A DNA stretch of 64,000 bases from contig NC_073358.2 of the NCBI RefSeq assembly GCF_027580225.2, forward strand, positions 23,152,501 through 23,216,500, in the 5' to 3' direction. The position numbers were made by a program, and so were the translations under genes. This stretch comes from Misgurnus anguillicaudatus (Eukaryota > Chordata > Actinopteri > Cypriniformes > Cobitidae). Shown here in pieces: positions 26,801 to 38,173 of this stretch (position 1 is the stretch's first letter; every line of letters begins with the position of its first letter). Under the pieces are notes generated by a model. That model was given only the letters and a program-made list of their open reading frames with translations, did not search any database and had not been told where the DNA came from.

Positions 26801-29800
26801 TGAAGTCATAGTCTTCCATGCAAACTAGCTGCATTAGAAAACACAGAGAAGTGCATTTTTATTTAAATGTTTAAATAATACAGTGCCTGTTGGTCATACA
26901 TTACTTTGCAGTGTCTGCAATGAACGTTTTCATATGGAGCAACATTTGCACCAAAAAATATTCATATACAGATTTTTCCAGGAAGCATTTCTTACCCTGG
27001 AGTCAAAGGCGCGGTTGAGCGTGGAGTTTAGTTTTTTGGCAAAGGTCAGTGATTTTCCTGTTTCTGTGGCATACAAAACAGTGCAGCGCACCCTCTTTGT
27101 CATAACTGCTTTGATGAGGATTTGTGAAAAAAACACAGCTCTGCGGAAAGAGAAATAATTTCAATTACAAATGGCACTGGCAATGTAGTGCATCATATGC
27201 CGCGCTTCCATTACCCTTCAATTTGCACAAACTGAAATTGTGAATTGAAAATACGGGCAATAGAAACACGTAAACTGCGCAAAAATTAGCAAAAAAGTTT
27301 TTAGGCTAGCATAAGGTGGTTTTGAGGCAATTCGAAAATAGGGCTGTCACAATTATGAAATTTGGCTGCCGGATAATTGTCTTATAAATTGTGACAATTA
27401 TGACAATTAGGCTAATTGTCTGTTTTATTGCTTTGACATTTAAATTTTATTGCTTTAACATTTATTCTCATAATTATTTTAAATTTTCGTAAAATAATTT
27501 TCACACATTGTTCTGATTATTAAATTTTAAAAAAATATATTTAAAATAAATATTTTCCAAGGTTTACCTGGCAGTAAATATTAATACACATAAAACATAT
27601 TTAAAATTAATTATTTAATGAATATATATTTCAAAAAGTACTTCATAAGAAATAAACACAATAAAGTGTCTGAAAAATAACAAAATAAAAGTGCAATCAA
27701 AATTAATTGACTATACCAGAACATGTCTGTAGTGGCTGCAAAAAAATAATTTCCTTACAGATCCTTAAGAATAGCATCCTTCACTTCCCTAAATTTGGAA
27801 TTGCTGTTTTGGAAATGTATTTTCTGTAGGCCTATGTATCTGAAATCATTGCGATGAGACGATTATTTAATCATTGTGACAGCCCTATTCGAAAAAGTAA
27901 TAAACATCGCAAAACTGCAATGGAAACAGTTTTTTGCATTTAAGTCATCTAACGTGCATAAAAGTTATTCTTTAAAGATGCAAAATTGTGCGCTATAACC
28001 GCCCAGAAAGTATACCACATCTGGATAACACATCTGTGTCTCCTTTGATTAAAAATAATGGCAGCAATATGCGTAAACCTTTAACATCTGTCGCAATTAT
28101 TTTTGGAATTATTTATTTTGAGAACAAAAAAACTGGAAACATTTCGCAATTCTTTTTTTATCGACATTTAAAAAAATATTGCAAAAGATTTGCGCAAATC
28201 TGTAATAGAAAGGTCTGGTGGTACCTCATGAGTCCCTTGAAGCTGACTTTATGTCTCCTGGGGGCTTTACTCTCATCCTTCCACTTGTGTGTTAACCAAG
28301 GATCAGTCTTTAAAACACCACATTTACAAGTAATTAGTTTTCATCACTTGATATTGTTACTAGCAAAGTACGGCCACAGGTGCAATTGCCACGGCAAGTA
28401 TGTATTGATAAAATTTATAGTTTTAATGTACAGTAGGTTGTTTTAAATCACACAGATTATTAATCACCTGGTAAAAGAAGAAGGGGGAGAGGACGTAGTT
28501 GAGCATCTCCTGGTGGAACACAGGGGTGAGGGAGCCAGACATAGGTGGGACCAGCCACACCCAATCCGCTGGACAGCCTCCACGCACACGAACTTCTGTT
28601 TCCATGTGCTGCATGAACGACTCGCATGCCGTATGGTGGTCTGTGATGGTAACCTTATTTTTCTGCAGAGACATAAAACAAGACACAATTTAGGGACCAC
28701 TAAATGTGCAAATGTTTTATATTTTCTAGGCATCACATGAGTGATAACCTTTTCGGATATTCTTACCTGGAAGCTATGCATTACAGCAACATTGATAGCC
28801 ACCAGTGCCTGGTCTTTCCACAGTGAAGATAGCTTGCGTGTCTCTAAACCCATCAGCTGGCCAACACGCTGAAGGACATAAAGCAGTGACATTATGACTT
28901 CTGTTTTTACAAAAAGCACTTCGGTCATCCAAACCCTCTTGTGATATTCAGGTGCTTGTACGTGATAAAGTAAGAGGAAAGTACCTCCAAAATGTTGTAC
29001 CGCTGGCTGTCACAAAAGTCCCTCACTCCAATCTCTGTACCCATGTACCAGCCATTAAAGGGACATGCTGTGAATTCTTGACCACCGATTTCCATTAACA
29101 TGTTTGCAACTGCAGGAATTGCATACCATTTAAGGTTTAGGTCCTTAAACCACTCAAACCTAAACAAAAGCAAAAAGTAATGTTGAATACAATATAAACA
29201 CAAAGCTGTATTCAGACCGGACTAGTTTCCCTGATATCTATGTATCTTAAACTGACCGACTGACATACTTTTTCATTAAATGGAGCCATTTACTTCCAGT
29301 CTTTGTGCTAAGCTAGGCTAGCTGTGGGTGCGTCAGACAGAGTTACGGCACGCACGGAGAAAAAAAGGTATGTATGGACTTATCTAACTCTAGGGGGATA
29401 CGGTGAATAAGCTAAAGTCCCAAAAAGTCACCGTTTTTTTTTTTTTTTTGGCGAATACCCTTACAAAAGCTAAATATCTAGCTAAATTAATAGCAAATTA
29501 TACAGCCAATCATTTCAGATGGCGCCCCTTTGAATCGAAATTCGAGTTAAACACTTACTGTGGATGCTCCATGGGGACTTCCAGAATCAAATCTTGAGGA
29601 ATATCAAAAAGTTCAGGGTCTTCTCCATTTGCCTGTAGGACTAGTGGAAGTACATCAAAGCGGCCATACTTTGGTTTCCATCCTAGATGAATGCACACCT
29701 GTAACAACAATAAGCACTTTTCAGTAGCTGTCAACTTTGTTTATTTCTTAATACAGACAAATATTTGGTTGGCAGCTGAAATTAAATATTGTAAGAAAGA

Positions 29801-31954
29801 TTTACAACTCTAACATGCTTCCATTCTACTGATACAAGATATTGGATATAAAAAGAGCAGTACAAACAAAAGTTATGGTTCAGTTGAAGTCAGGTTTTAT
29901 TGTTGGTCAGAAATATGCTGTTCAATTGTGATTTAGGAATGTGATTTTAGAGATATCTGTCTTTCCCCATTCAAGTAGATGGGACTTGAATGCAAATGCA
30001 CGACTGGAATAACTGCCTGGAGGCGATGCAAATGGCCGCCTAGTGGCGGGACTTCCCTAAAGGGACTTTGGTGAAACTTTATTGTACACATAGTTACCTG
30101 TGTAAAATCCACACTTGATGGGTCACCCATCACACTACCATCCTCCATCTGATAGCCAGCATACTTTATAAGCTGACCATTCCAAACACGGAAATCATGA
30201 TCGCCATCAGTTCTTTTGGGGAACACAGTAATGGCAGATCTGCAAAACACAAAAGAGGCATTTTACAATTAAGTTGTTAAACAGACACATTATTTCTACC
30301 TGATCTGACCCTCAAAATTATTTTTATATTTTGTTTTATAATAAATATGTTTATATTTATTATAATATAAACATATTTATTTATGTCTGTGTTTTTATAC
30401 TTTATATATACGTTATATTACATTAATTTAAATGATTCAGTCAAATTTATATATATATATCAACTATTTAAAAAATATACACACAAGCACATTTTTATGA
30501 CTAAATTATTAGGTTTTTACGTTGTAGTTTAATTGATTTAAATTAGACAAGTCACCTTTTCTGTACTTTATAAGTCAGTCAAATTTTCGTAATTCAAAAT
30601 ATACAGTTAAACACTTTAGAATTATTATTTTTTTTATTTTAGTTTTTTAATAAAATAATAATAATAACGTTAATAATAATAATTAAAAGCCTTAATAAAA
30701 TAATAATAATAATAATAATAATAATTGACAAATAAACAATAAAAATTATGTCACACAAATTATTTTACACATCTGTTTTTAATAATGTGATTTTAATAAC
30801 TTAACAAACACAATGCATCCTACCTCACGTTCCCGCCATTGGTTGAGTACTTCAGATGATTACACATGGCGTGAAACATGTCCTCGGCTGTCTTGCACTG
30901 ACGCGCATCGAAAACCTGTAGAAGATTGATGATTCTATTAACAACTACAAAAACCGACCGTCGAAAGGGAAAGGACAAGTTGCATAAAATAAAATCTCCA
31001 CCTGTAAATTGGTCCATTGAATCCTGCCAATGCATCTCGGCGCGTTTCTCCACGCTTGTTTAGCTCCAAACGCGAGTTCATCTGCAGTGAGTGTATAGGA
31101 TCCTGTAAGGGTGATTTCCAGTGAGACCCGCTCAACCCGTGCCTGGTGCTCCGTTGGATTAGGACTGCGTGAAAGGTAGGAGAACAAGTTATAACCCATC
31201 TACTGCAATGTTGGCAGAGTGCTTTGTTTTTCTTTGTTAGTCTGCGTTTATTATTGTACATTTACTAATGCTCTCCTGCAAAGAATCTCTATCTAACAAA
31301 GTCAAGAAGCTCTTAACTTGATTTGATATGATGTGAAAATAACTCATGATGACATAATCTCACGAAAAAATACGACGTTTAATTATTCAGCTAATATATA
31401 AAGTTTTTTAACACTTAAAAAAAGTTTATTTTAAAAATGCTCCTACATTTTAAATGATTTGTAGTACTGGTCGATGAAATCCACTGCCTGCGTGAGGATA
31501 TCGCCTGAGGCACGTGTGTTGTTGGAGGGACCTCGTATCAGAGATTTGGGATTCATTATGGAGCCCTCGCAAGTTTTTGAACTGCAGGGTGTATTCTAAA
31601 AACACAATATATATTTTATAGAAAACAAAATTATTTATAGAAAACATTAAATGACTATAACTCTATCGACCTGATGGTCACTGTTACCTGAACCGCTCTT
31701 TGATGCAGTGTATCTTGGGTGACCGAGCCATCCTTGTAGTTTTGTAAATGAACAACTGGACACCGAACTTGGCGAGCAACTGGACATCGAACAGTGCGAT
31801 CAGCTGACAAAACCTAAATAAAAATATCACTTTGTTAATCAGGTTGAAAGTCATAATAAATATTTGTCTGAATAAGATTTGTTTTCACCTTAGATGTCCA
31901 GACCTCAGTTGTTTTGTCTTTAACAACACTTAGTATTTGAGCTTGCTTCCCCAT
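20841..31954 (-). CDS. nos2: Nitric oxide synthase, inducible type
   Basis: Makes NO and citrulline from arginine, NADPH and O2. Coding exons (minus): 31954-31889, 31813-31688, 31595-31447, 31164-31002, 30915-30824, 30239-30098, 29698-29559, 29159-28985, 28868-28767, 28662-28468, 28307-28225, 27140-26996, 26828-26724, 26630-26581, 26496-26322, 26181-26061, 25868-25796, 24469-24279, 24155-23987, 23700-23490, 23361-23274, 23008-22890, 22615-22470, 21209-21015, 20879-20841. About 1086 aa (human 1153). Zinc CX4C is C68/C73; heme cysteine C158 sits in RNAPRCIGR; the arginine-binding Glu is in [13 protein letters not shown] calmodulin helix spans exons 11-12, FMN motif YATETGKS is in exon 12, FAD motif RLYSVSSS in exon 20 and NADPH motif [13 protein letters not shown] in exon 22. 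The FMN domain lacks the roughly 45-residue autoinhibitory loop, indicating the inducible class. The junction 23987/23700 is off by one base. The protein ends at FGA without the mammalian tail. Confidence 0.93.
21525..22021. mobile_element. PIF/Harbinger-like MITE, TAA target site
   Basis: TIRs TGCGGCTTTCACATAGGACG / CGTCCTATGTGAAAGCTGCA over about 20 bp with one mismatch, and TAA on each side (21522-21524, 22022-22024). The 3-bp TWA duplication is typical of PIF/Harbinger. It is 497 bp and non-coding. Confidence 0.75.
22070..22260. repeat. Inverted repeat enclosing a 20-bp-class tandem array
   Basis: The arms (AAACCTCCTTCATGTGCAGA / TCTGCACATGAAGGAGGATT) enclose repeated TAGTTTCACGTGCGCACGC-like units in degenerate tandem. 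The minus-strand open frame (repeats of ALETIAC) is a product of the array, not a gene. Confidence 0.6.
25318..25760. mobile_element. Decayed TIR element (ACCGATATATCGG type), nos2 intron 17
   Basis: Starts near TAGACCGATATATCGG and has several CGGCCGATA / TATCGGTC motifs, ending near CCATATCGGTAC. This resembles fish hAT-like families with ATCGGCCGAT subterminal repeats. The target duplication is not resolved. It lies within 40 bp of exon 17. Confidence 0.4.
27339..27887. mobile_element. hAT-like MITE, nos2 intron 11
   Basis: TIRs TAGGGCTGTCACAATTATGA / TTGTGACAGCCCTA with perfect 8-bp duplication TTCGAAAA at 27331-27338 and 27888-27895. It is 549 bp, AT-rich and non-coding. It is related by its TAGGGCTGTCA ends to the 9522-11917 element. 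Confidence 0.85.
29262..29415. repeat. Solo arm of the fold-back element, nos2 intron 7
   Basis: Closely matches part of the right arm of the 32394-33124 palindrome: CCAGTCTTTGTGCTAAGCTA, GCGTCAGACAGAGTTACGGC and GGATACGGTGAATAAGCTAA are shared. It is a third copy of the same arm, without a partner. Confidence 0.75.
30300..30800. repeat. AT-rich low-complexity tract, nos2 intron 5
   Basis: About 500 bp of A/T-rich sequence with TATTTATAATAT-like and (AAT)n stretches. No exon or transposon end is recognised. Confidence 0.7.
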
Positions 31955-32068
31955 CCTGTTCAAAATAGTGTACCTTATAAAAAAAAACACAACATAATAA
32001 ATAAGTGCATTACATTTTCAAAAATGTGATAGTATAATGAAAAGTAGAAAAACAAACCAAAGCATTTA

Positions 32069-32121
32069 CCTTTTTTAAGTGTAAGAATTCTCTATCTCTA
32101 CAGTATTTGGCAGTACTGGTT
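32069..32121 (-). other. Probable non-coding first exon of nos2
   Basis: On the minus strand a segment beginning about 25-30 bp below a TATA box ends in a good donor (AAAAAAG followed by GTAAAT at about 32069). A matching acceptor (TATAAG) precedes the ATG exon at about 31978. A non-coding first exon is known for mammalian NOS2, so this is an inference from position and splice sites. Confidence 0.45.
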
Positions 32122-32144
32122 TTCCATCAGCATATGAGCATCCT

Positions 32145-32152
32145 TTTATATA
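32145..32152 (-). promoter_or_regulatory. nos2 TATA box
   Basis: Minus strand reads CACTATATAAAAGGATGC, a strong TATA element about 200 bp upstream of the nos2 start codon. Mammalian NOS2 promoters also have a TATA box. No perfect NF-kB consensus was spotted in the 300 bp upstream, where the sequence runs into a mobile element at 32394. Confidence 0.55.
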
Positions 32153-32393
32153 GTGCATGCGCCAGTGCCCTGGGTGGGTCATTGTGTGAACATCTGGGTG
32201 TAAACTGTAATGGAATCTGTAGACAAACCCATAACCAGATAAATAGTTGTACAGTTATGAACTTCCTTGAATAAAAGGAAGATGCTCGTAAATGAGATTT
32301 CCTTCTGCTTTATTATTTTATATCTTATCAGCATTTAGTCTAAAATTAAGTTACTAAGTAACTCTTGTGGGGTTTTTACTTTTAAAGGAACAC

Positions 32394-33124
32394 GCCCACA
32401 TTTTGGGAATTTAGCTTATTCACCGTATCCCCCAGAGTTAGATAAGTCCATACATACCTCTCTCATCTCCGTGCGTGCTGTAACTCTGTCTGACGCAGCC
32501 CCCGCTAGCTTAGCTTAGCACAAAGACTGTGCATGGCTCCAGCTAGTATACTGCTCCCAATAAGTGACAAAATAACGCGATAATTTTCTTATTTATGTGT
32601 TGTGATTTGTATAGTCAAACCGTGTACAAATAACAAGGTGATATGAGACACAGCGATCTTTTAACAGTATACATACTGAGAACTATATTCTCTGAAGACG
32701 AAGCACTGCCGCATGGGCGGAGTGATTTGCACAACTCTGACCGAACTCTCTGCTCCTCACCAGGGGCTTCTCGTGTGCTGCGAGCAGATCACTCTGCCCA
32801 TGCGGCAGTGCTTCGTCTTCAGAGAATATAGTTCTCAGTATGTATACTGTTAAAAGATCGCTGGGTCTCATATCACCTTGTTATTTGTACACGGTTTGAC
32901 TATACAAATCACAACACATAAATAGGAAAATAATCGCGATATTTTGTCACTTATTGGGAGCAGTATACTAGCTGGAGCCATGCATTTCCAGTCTTTGTGC
33001 TAAGCTAAGCTAGCGGGGGCTGCGTCAGACAGAGTTACAGCACGCACGGAGATGAGAGAGGTATGTATGGACTTATCTAACTCTGGGGGATACGGTGAAT
33101 AAGCTAAATTCCCAAAATGTGGGC
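32394..33124. mobile_element. Fold-back element, two ~340-bp inverted arms
   Basis: The arms (about 32394-32730 and 32783-33124) are nearly perfect inverse copies around a spacer of about 50 bp. They run from GCCCACATTTTGGGAATTTA to the inverse at the far end. A transcript would form a very long hairpin. Mirror-image 62-codon frames on both strands follow from the symmetry. A third arm copy lies in nos2 intron 7. Confidence 0.85.
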
Positions 33125-33133
33125 AGGATATAG

Positions 33134-34934
33134 TAGGGGTGTAACGGTACGCAAAAATCACGGTTCGGTGCGAACCCCGGTTTTGAAGCCACGGTTCGGT
33201 TCATTTTCGGTACAGTAAGGGAGAAATGCCAACATTAAACTACAGGTTGTTTATTACTTTAAACTTTTTTTTACAATTTGTTTACACTTTTTTAAACACT
33301 TTATTAAAGTATAACAGATAAAATATATATAAAATTAGGGATGGGCGATATGCCCTAAAATCCATATTGCGTTATACATTGCAGCCTCTTGCGATAGCGA
33401 TATGTATTGCGATATAATAATTTCAATAGACTCGTTTCAGAACAGGTTATATAGACCCTTACAAAAGCCAAACTGCTAAAAAAGTAAGTAAAAGTAAACC
33501 GTTATGGCCAGATTAGTCTTGTTACCTCTCTTAGCTGGAACTTTTGCCTGACACACTCTACAGCAGGGGTGTCCAGACTTTTTTGTGTGGTGATCTACTT
33601 TTAAAATGATAAAGCCGACAAGATCTATCTGCTAAAAAACACAGTTAATTATTTTTAGAACACTAAACACTTTAAATGCTTGTGGGGACTATACTGCATA
33701 TATATACAATTACTAGACCATAATGCCAATTTCGCACGTGGAGCAGCAGTTAACTTATGTAACTTATGGCTTAAATCCAAAAAATAGATGTTGCATCTGT
33801 CTTTTTCACGAGTTCCTCTGTTTCGCTGACGCTTTCATCCATGTTTATTCGGCTGCAACTTGTGGCTCTAAAGTTCGCGGGTAGATTGTGTCATCAACAC
33901 GCATTATCGCGATAGTGCAATAGATTTAAAATCTCTATCGTATGCCAATTTTCTATCGTTTATATTGCATATCGTTTATATTGCCCATCCCTATATAAAA
34001 TGAAAAAATAATAAATAAAATACTACTGCAAAGTTATTTTTTACATTATTTTATAACAGAAGGTAACTCTTATCTTAACCTTCTCTTAAACTTTTTCTAC
34101 TAAAACCTTGAACTAACAAATTCAATTCCTGAATACATTTATGAACTATTAGCCTACATTTTTGCCACTAAAAATTTTCTGTTTTGATTTATTTTGGATT
34201 GTTTAACTCACAGTATTGAATTGGCTATGTACCATCTCTGTATAAAAATAATATAACTGCTCTATGTGTAACTGCATAGCAAGCAACATGATGATATACT
34301 CATTATACACTCATTTTGAGATTAGTGAGCTGCATACATAGCCATCTTTGATCTTTTGCACGTTTCTCCTAATCTTTGCTTGTGTCATCAATGTAAGCTG
34401 TGACTTTACTTACGAACCCCTCCGCAGCTGAGTGACAGCTGAGTAACCCCGGGTTACAGCTCTTTCGTGTCCCGACCAGCTGATCGCATTGTGACAATGG
34501 TATGATTGACGTGATATGCAGATGAAAAATCTGATCACGCATTCCTTATTCTCGCTGTCACAGAAAGCGCGTCTCATGAATGCGTAGCAACGAAAGACGT
34601 GCATCCTCTCACGCACTTTTGAAAGAACAAAGCAGCGCGTTGACACGCGTTTAACATGCGCTTTTAGATACGACACGTAAACGTTTACATCAATAATCAA
34701 ACGGATATACAACTAAGTAAATAAAAATCTTTCTGCGGGCCGAATTATGTTATATGTTTGACAGAAGACTTGCGCTGAACGCGGAGACTTCCGCCACTTA
34801 ATATGTTCGTGCGGAAACGCACGTATTATGTTCCGCACAGGCGCACACAAAATGCTTTCGGTGCACGTGCGCACCGTGCCGAAAGCCCTGAACCGAAACG
34901 GTCCGGTTCGAATACACGAACCGTTACACCCCTA
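33134..34934. mobile_element. hAT-like element (TAGGGGTGTAACGGTA ends)
   Basis: TIRs TAGGGGTGTAACGGTACG / (inverse) AACCGTTACACCCCTA with perfect 8-bp duplication GGATATAG (33126-33133, 34935-34942), and subterminal GGTTCGGTTC repeats. It is 1.8 kb with no transposase recognised, and is interrupted by 33336-33993. Confidence 0.85.
33336..33993. mobile_element. Nested hAT-like element (TAGGGATGGGCGATAT ends)
   Basis: TIRs TAGGGATGGGCGATAT / ATATTGCCCATCCCTA with perfect 8-bp duplication TATAAAAT (33328-33335, 33994-34001). A CAGGGGTGTCCAGACTTTTT motif near 33563 may be the end of a further insertion. It is younger than the surrounding 33134-34934 element. Confidence 0.85.
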
Positions 34935-35079
34935 GGATATAGAAAACGGTTGAATAATAAACAGATTAGTTTAAAACTATATCAACGCATTACACTGTCA
35001 ACCTTATGGTTTTGACTAGGAATTATGTGATTACATTATGAATCATTTGGTGTCAACAATGTTGGTGTTGTACCTGAGG

Positions 35080-35600
35080 GGCAACCTTCCGATCTCTCTG
35101 ATGAAGCCGATACAGAAGTGACTTAAACTGCAATTCATCGACTGGCCGCTTGAGGCTGGCTCCAAAAGGGAGTACATTCCAATAGACTCCCATGTTAAAA
35201 ATGCCCTAGTTTACAGTAGAAAATAAGTTGTTTACAACCTGGTACAAAAAGTGTTTTTAGTCTGTATAGCTAATTTTGCCCTTCGTGACAACTCTGACGG
35301 GGGTTAATTTTTTTGTAACTCATCCGTTTAAATTATATTAAGCCTTAAACTTCTGCATAATTAACAGTCACTGCTGTCACTAGAATCGAGCTAGGCGGGC
35401 GTGGTTTCAGCAACCAGCCACCTCAGCTTCACCAATGTCCCGACTCTTTACCCATTTTCGGTTTTCCGCGAGTGATTGGTGGTGACGTGCGGCCAAGATG
35501 GCGACGGCAGGCAACGCCTACTTTAAGCTTCAAAAACGATCTTCACAAACCAATGGGTGATGTCACGGACACTACGTCCATATTTTTTTAGTCTATGGTT
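35080..35600. repeat. Dispersed fish repeat
   Basis: Contains GAGGCTGGCTCCAAAAGGGA and CACGGACACTACGTCCATAT blocks that I recall as a very common teleost dispersed repeat. Ends, duplications and family were not established. No coding potential. Confidence 0.4.
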
Positions 35601-36144
35601 CTACCTCAATACAAATATGATAGCATTTGTTTTGGCTTTTTTATAATTTGTTTTTGGTTTAATTGCAGTGTATCCCACAGATCTGAAATTTACTCGTGGT
35701 GGTAGCTGGTGAAAAGGGCAATCATTATCCACCGACAAAAAATGGCCTACTATACATGTGACAAAGAACTAATAATGTGTGACACAACACAATAGTTTGA
35801 TTTGTTAAACATTAATATTAATTTCACATTATAGTTCATTAGTCTAACCACCCCAAACTTTCTTTGCCATTAACAAAGCTGACACTGTTTGTCAAAGCAC
35901 CAAAAAACACTTAATGTTTTTGCACTGATATATGAAGCAATTTGAGGACCCCTTTTATCAAACTCAATATAATACAATACTATGTATAGTATATTAATAG
36001 ACAGTGCAGGTTTATAGACTATAAATGTGACTGATGTTATAATGGTTATAATTTCTATTAGATAGGCACTTTTTCCTGCTTCTGCTTTCTATTTCTCTTT
36101 TGCCGATTAAAAAAAGCTTAATCCACTCATTATTTCCGATTTAA

Positions 36145-36995
36145 GGGCGTTTTCACATCTGTAATTCGGTTCATTTGGTCCGGACCAAAAGCAAAAAATG
36201 ATACATTGTAACTTTTTTAGCAGATTTGGTTCCATTTCACACCACACTGATTGCTCTGATCCGCACCAATTGAAACGAACCAAAATTCTGTCATGTGATA
36301 AGATCAACATCACTCATTGGCCACATGTATTTGAACGTATCTCCTAAACGGCTTCACGATTGGTCAGAATCAACGTGCGGCAAATTCCAACGGAACGCCC
36401 GGAAGTAAACAAAAGAAGGATAATACAGCAGACACCATGGAAAGACGGCTGCGCGCTGTAATTATGTCTCCGTGGTTGTTATACATAGTTTCTATACAGC
36501 ACTCTAGACAAACTGTTCATTTTCAGAATGAATCGCGGATGCGGCTTGAAAACAACGGTTTAATGCACTACAAAGGGCGAAGACAAAAAAATTTCGAGGC
36601 TCCGCCTGCACCTCCTCGCAACTCCAGGTATGTCCGCGATTTGTCATGGTGCTAATATTGCTAATAGAAACGGTCAACAAACACTTCCTCATCCGATAAT
36701 GCACTGCGCAGTTGACTACGGCAGCTGGTTTAGTTCAAAATGCGCAGTACTTTTGCTGTTAGGTCGGTTCGATCTCGGATCGTGTTCTCACCACAAACGA
36801 ACCGATCTAGAGTTCGTTTGAAAGCGTACCGAGACCACCTCTGCAAGCTGGTCTCGGTCCGCTTGTTTGGTCCGCTTTTGGTGCGCACCAGAGTTCGATG
36901 CTGCATTCTCACCTGCCCAAACGAACTGCACCAACTGAGCAATCGAACTCTGGTACGATTCAATCGAACTAAACAAGGCAGGTGTGAAAAACCCC
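36145..36995. mobile_element. PIF/Harbinger-like MITE, TAA target site
   Basis: TIRs GGGCGTTTTCACATCTG / CAGGTGTGAAAAACCCC with TAA at 36142-36144 and 36996-36998. The related copy at about 54470-54490 shows the uninterrupted target (GATTTTAAAGTCT), supporting the boundaries. It is 851 bp with inverted GGTCCG/GTTCG subterminal repeats. Confidence 0.75.
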
Positions 36996-37037
36996 TAAAA
37001 GTCTACGTTGTCCCGATGACAGGCTTTACATTACAGC

Positions 37038-37335
37038 TAGGGCTGGGTATTGGCAAGGGCCTCCCGATACGATACGTATCACAATACAATGCAATGCGTT
37101 GCATGTTGCGATACATTGCAATACTTTTTCTTTTTTATCAAAAATGTAAAAAAATAGAGCTTTTAAATGTTCTGCCATTTTCTCACTCCCTCTAACTTCT
37201 GAGACATTGGCCGAATATGGCAGACAACTGGACAGTGACAACTACTGCAGCGGCTGAGGAGATCGTTTGACGCACACAGAGGGATTTGATGTTTTTTTTA
37301 TTTTTATATCGATAGTAGAGATATCGATATTTTTG
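37038..37335. mobile_element. Partial TAGGGCTGGGTAT-type hAT-like insertion
   Basis: The left end TAGGGCTGGGTATTGG interrupts sequence (ACATTACAGCT) that continues differently in the 54-kb paralogue. Host-repeat sequence resumes near 37335 (ACTTTTTAGATTTTAG). The right TIR is not clear, so the element is truncated or the junction deleted. Confidence 0.45.
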
Positions 37336-38173
37336 CACAGCGAAAAACTTTTTAGATTTTAGAAAAGATATGGTCTATTAATAGTAAGATTATTTAAAAA
37401 AATGGAATAAAGAAAGTGCCGTGTGTGGTTGAACCAGGGGCGGAGCCAGACATTGTAGACATTGGGGGCTTAGTCCAAATCTAGGGGTATCAAAGAATGG
37501 TCCCCTGATAATATTTTTTCTCTATTTACGGCAGCTTTAAGTAAATTTTTTTAATCCTATTACAATTTTTTTTATCCTATCTCATCCTATTTTTGGATAA
37601 GAGAAGTTTAAGTGTCATTGTGAAAATTGGTTATGTTACAGTTTCAAAATGACAATACAGAGAACACAGCAAGGTTCTCTGTATTGTTATTTTGAAATTG
37701 TAACGTAACACATTTTCACAATGACACTTTAACTTCTCTTATCCAAAAATAGGCAAAATATGTTAGCTGAAGGCTAATCCAGTAACTATAAAGCTACATA
37801 AGAAAGAAGAACAATTTTGACTTCACTAGCAGTCAAAAACAATTCCTCACCTGCTTATGGAAGCTTTCTCTCTTTCTCCCTGTCCTTGCTTTATCTCCTC
37901 ACCCTCCTCTCTCCCTATTTGCACTGACAATTATCACACATAAAGACAATTTAATGTAAAAGATTAAGGATTCACCTTTATAACTGTCAATGTATTTCTG
38001 ATGTGAATCATTGCGAATTTCAGAGAAATGCATACAGACAAAAACATAAGCTGCCTAAGTAACTATTATCACCTTCTTACTTCTGACGTCTTAAAAAATA
38101 AATTGTATATCCATCTTTAAAAAGGTATATGTGTAATAAGCAATTTTTTTTTCAAAGTTTTAATTCACTGTGA

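Noticed and set aside
31889..31954. N-myristoylation of nos2 (starts MGKQAQ)
   Set aside because: Gly2 is present, but Lys at position 3 and Gln at position 6 do not fit the usual myristoylation pattern, and the segment lacks eNOS-like features.
32643..32871. Two overlapping 62-codon frames on opposite strands with nearly the same protein
   Set aside because: They are mirror images created by the inverted arms of the fold-back element, not genes.
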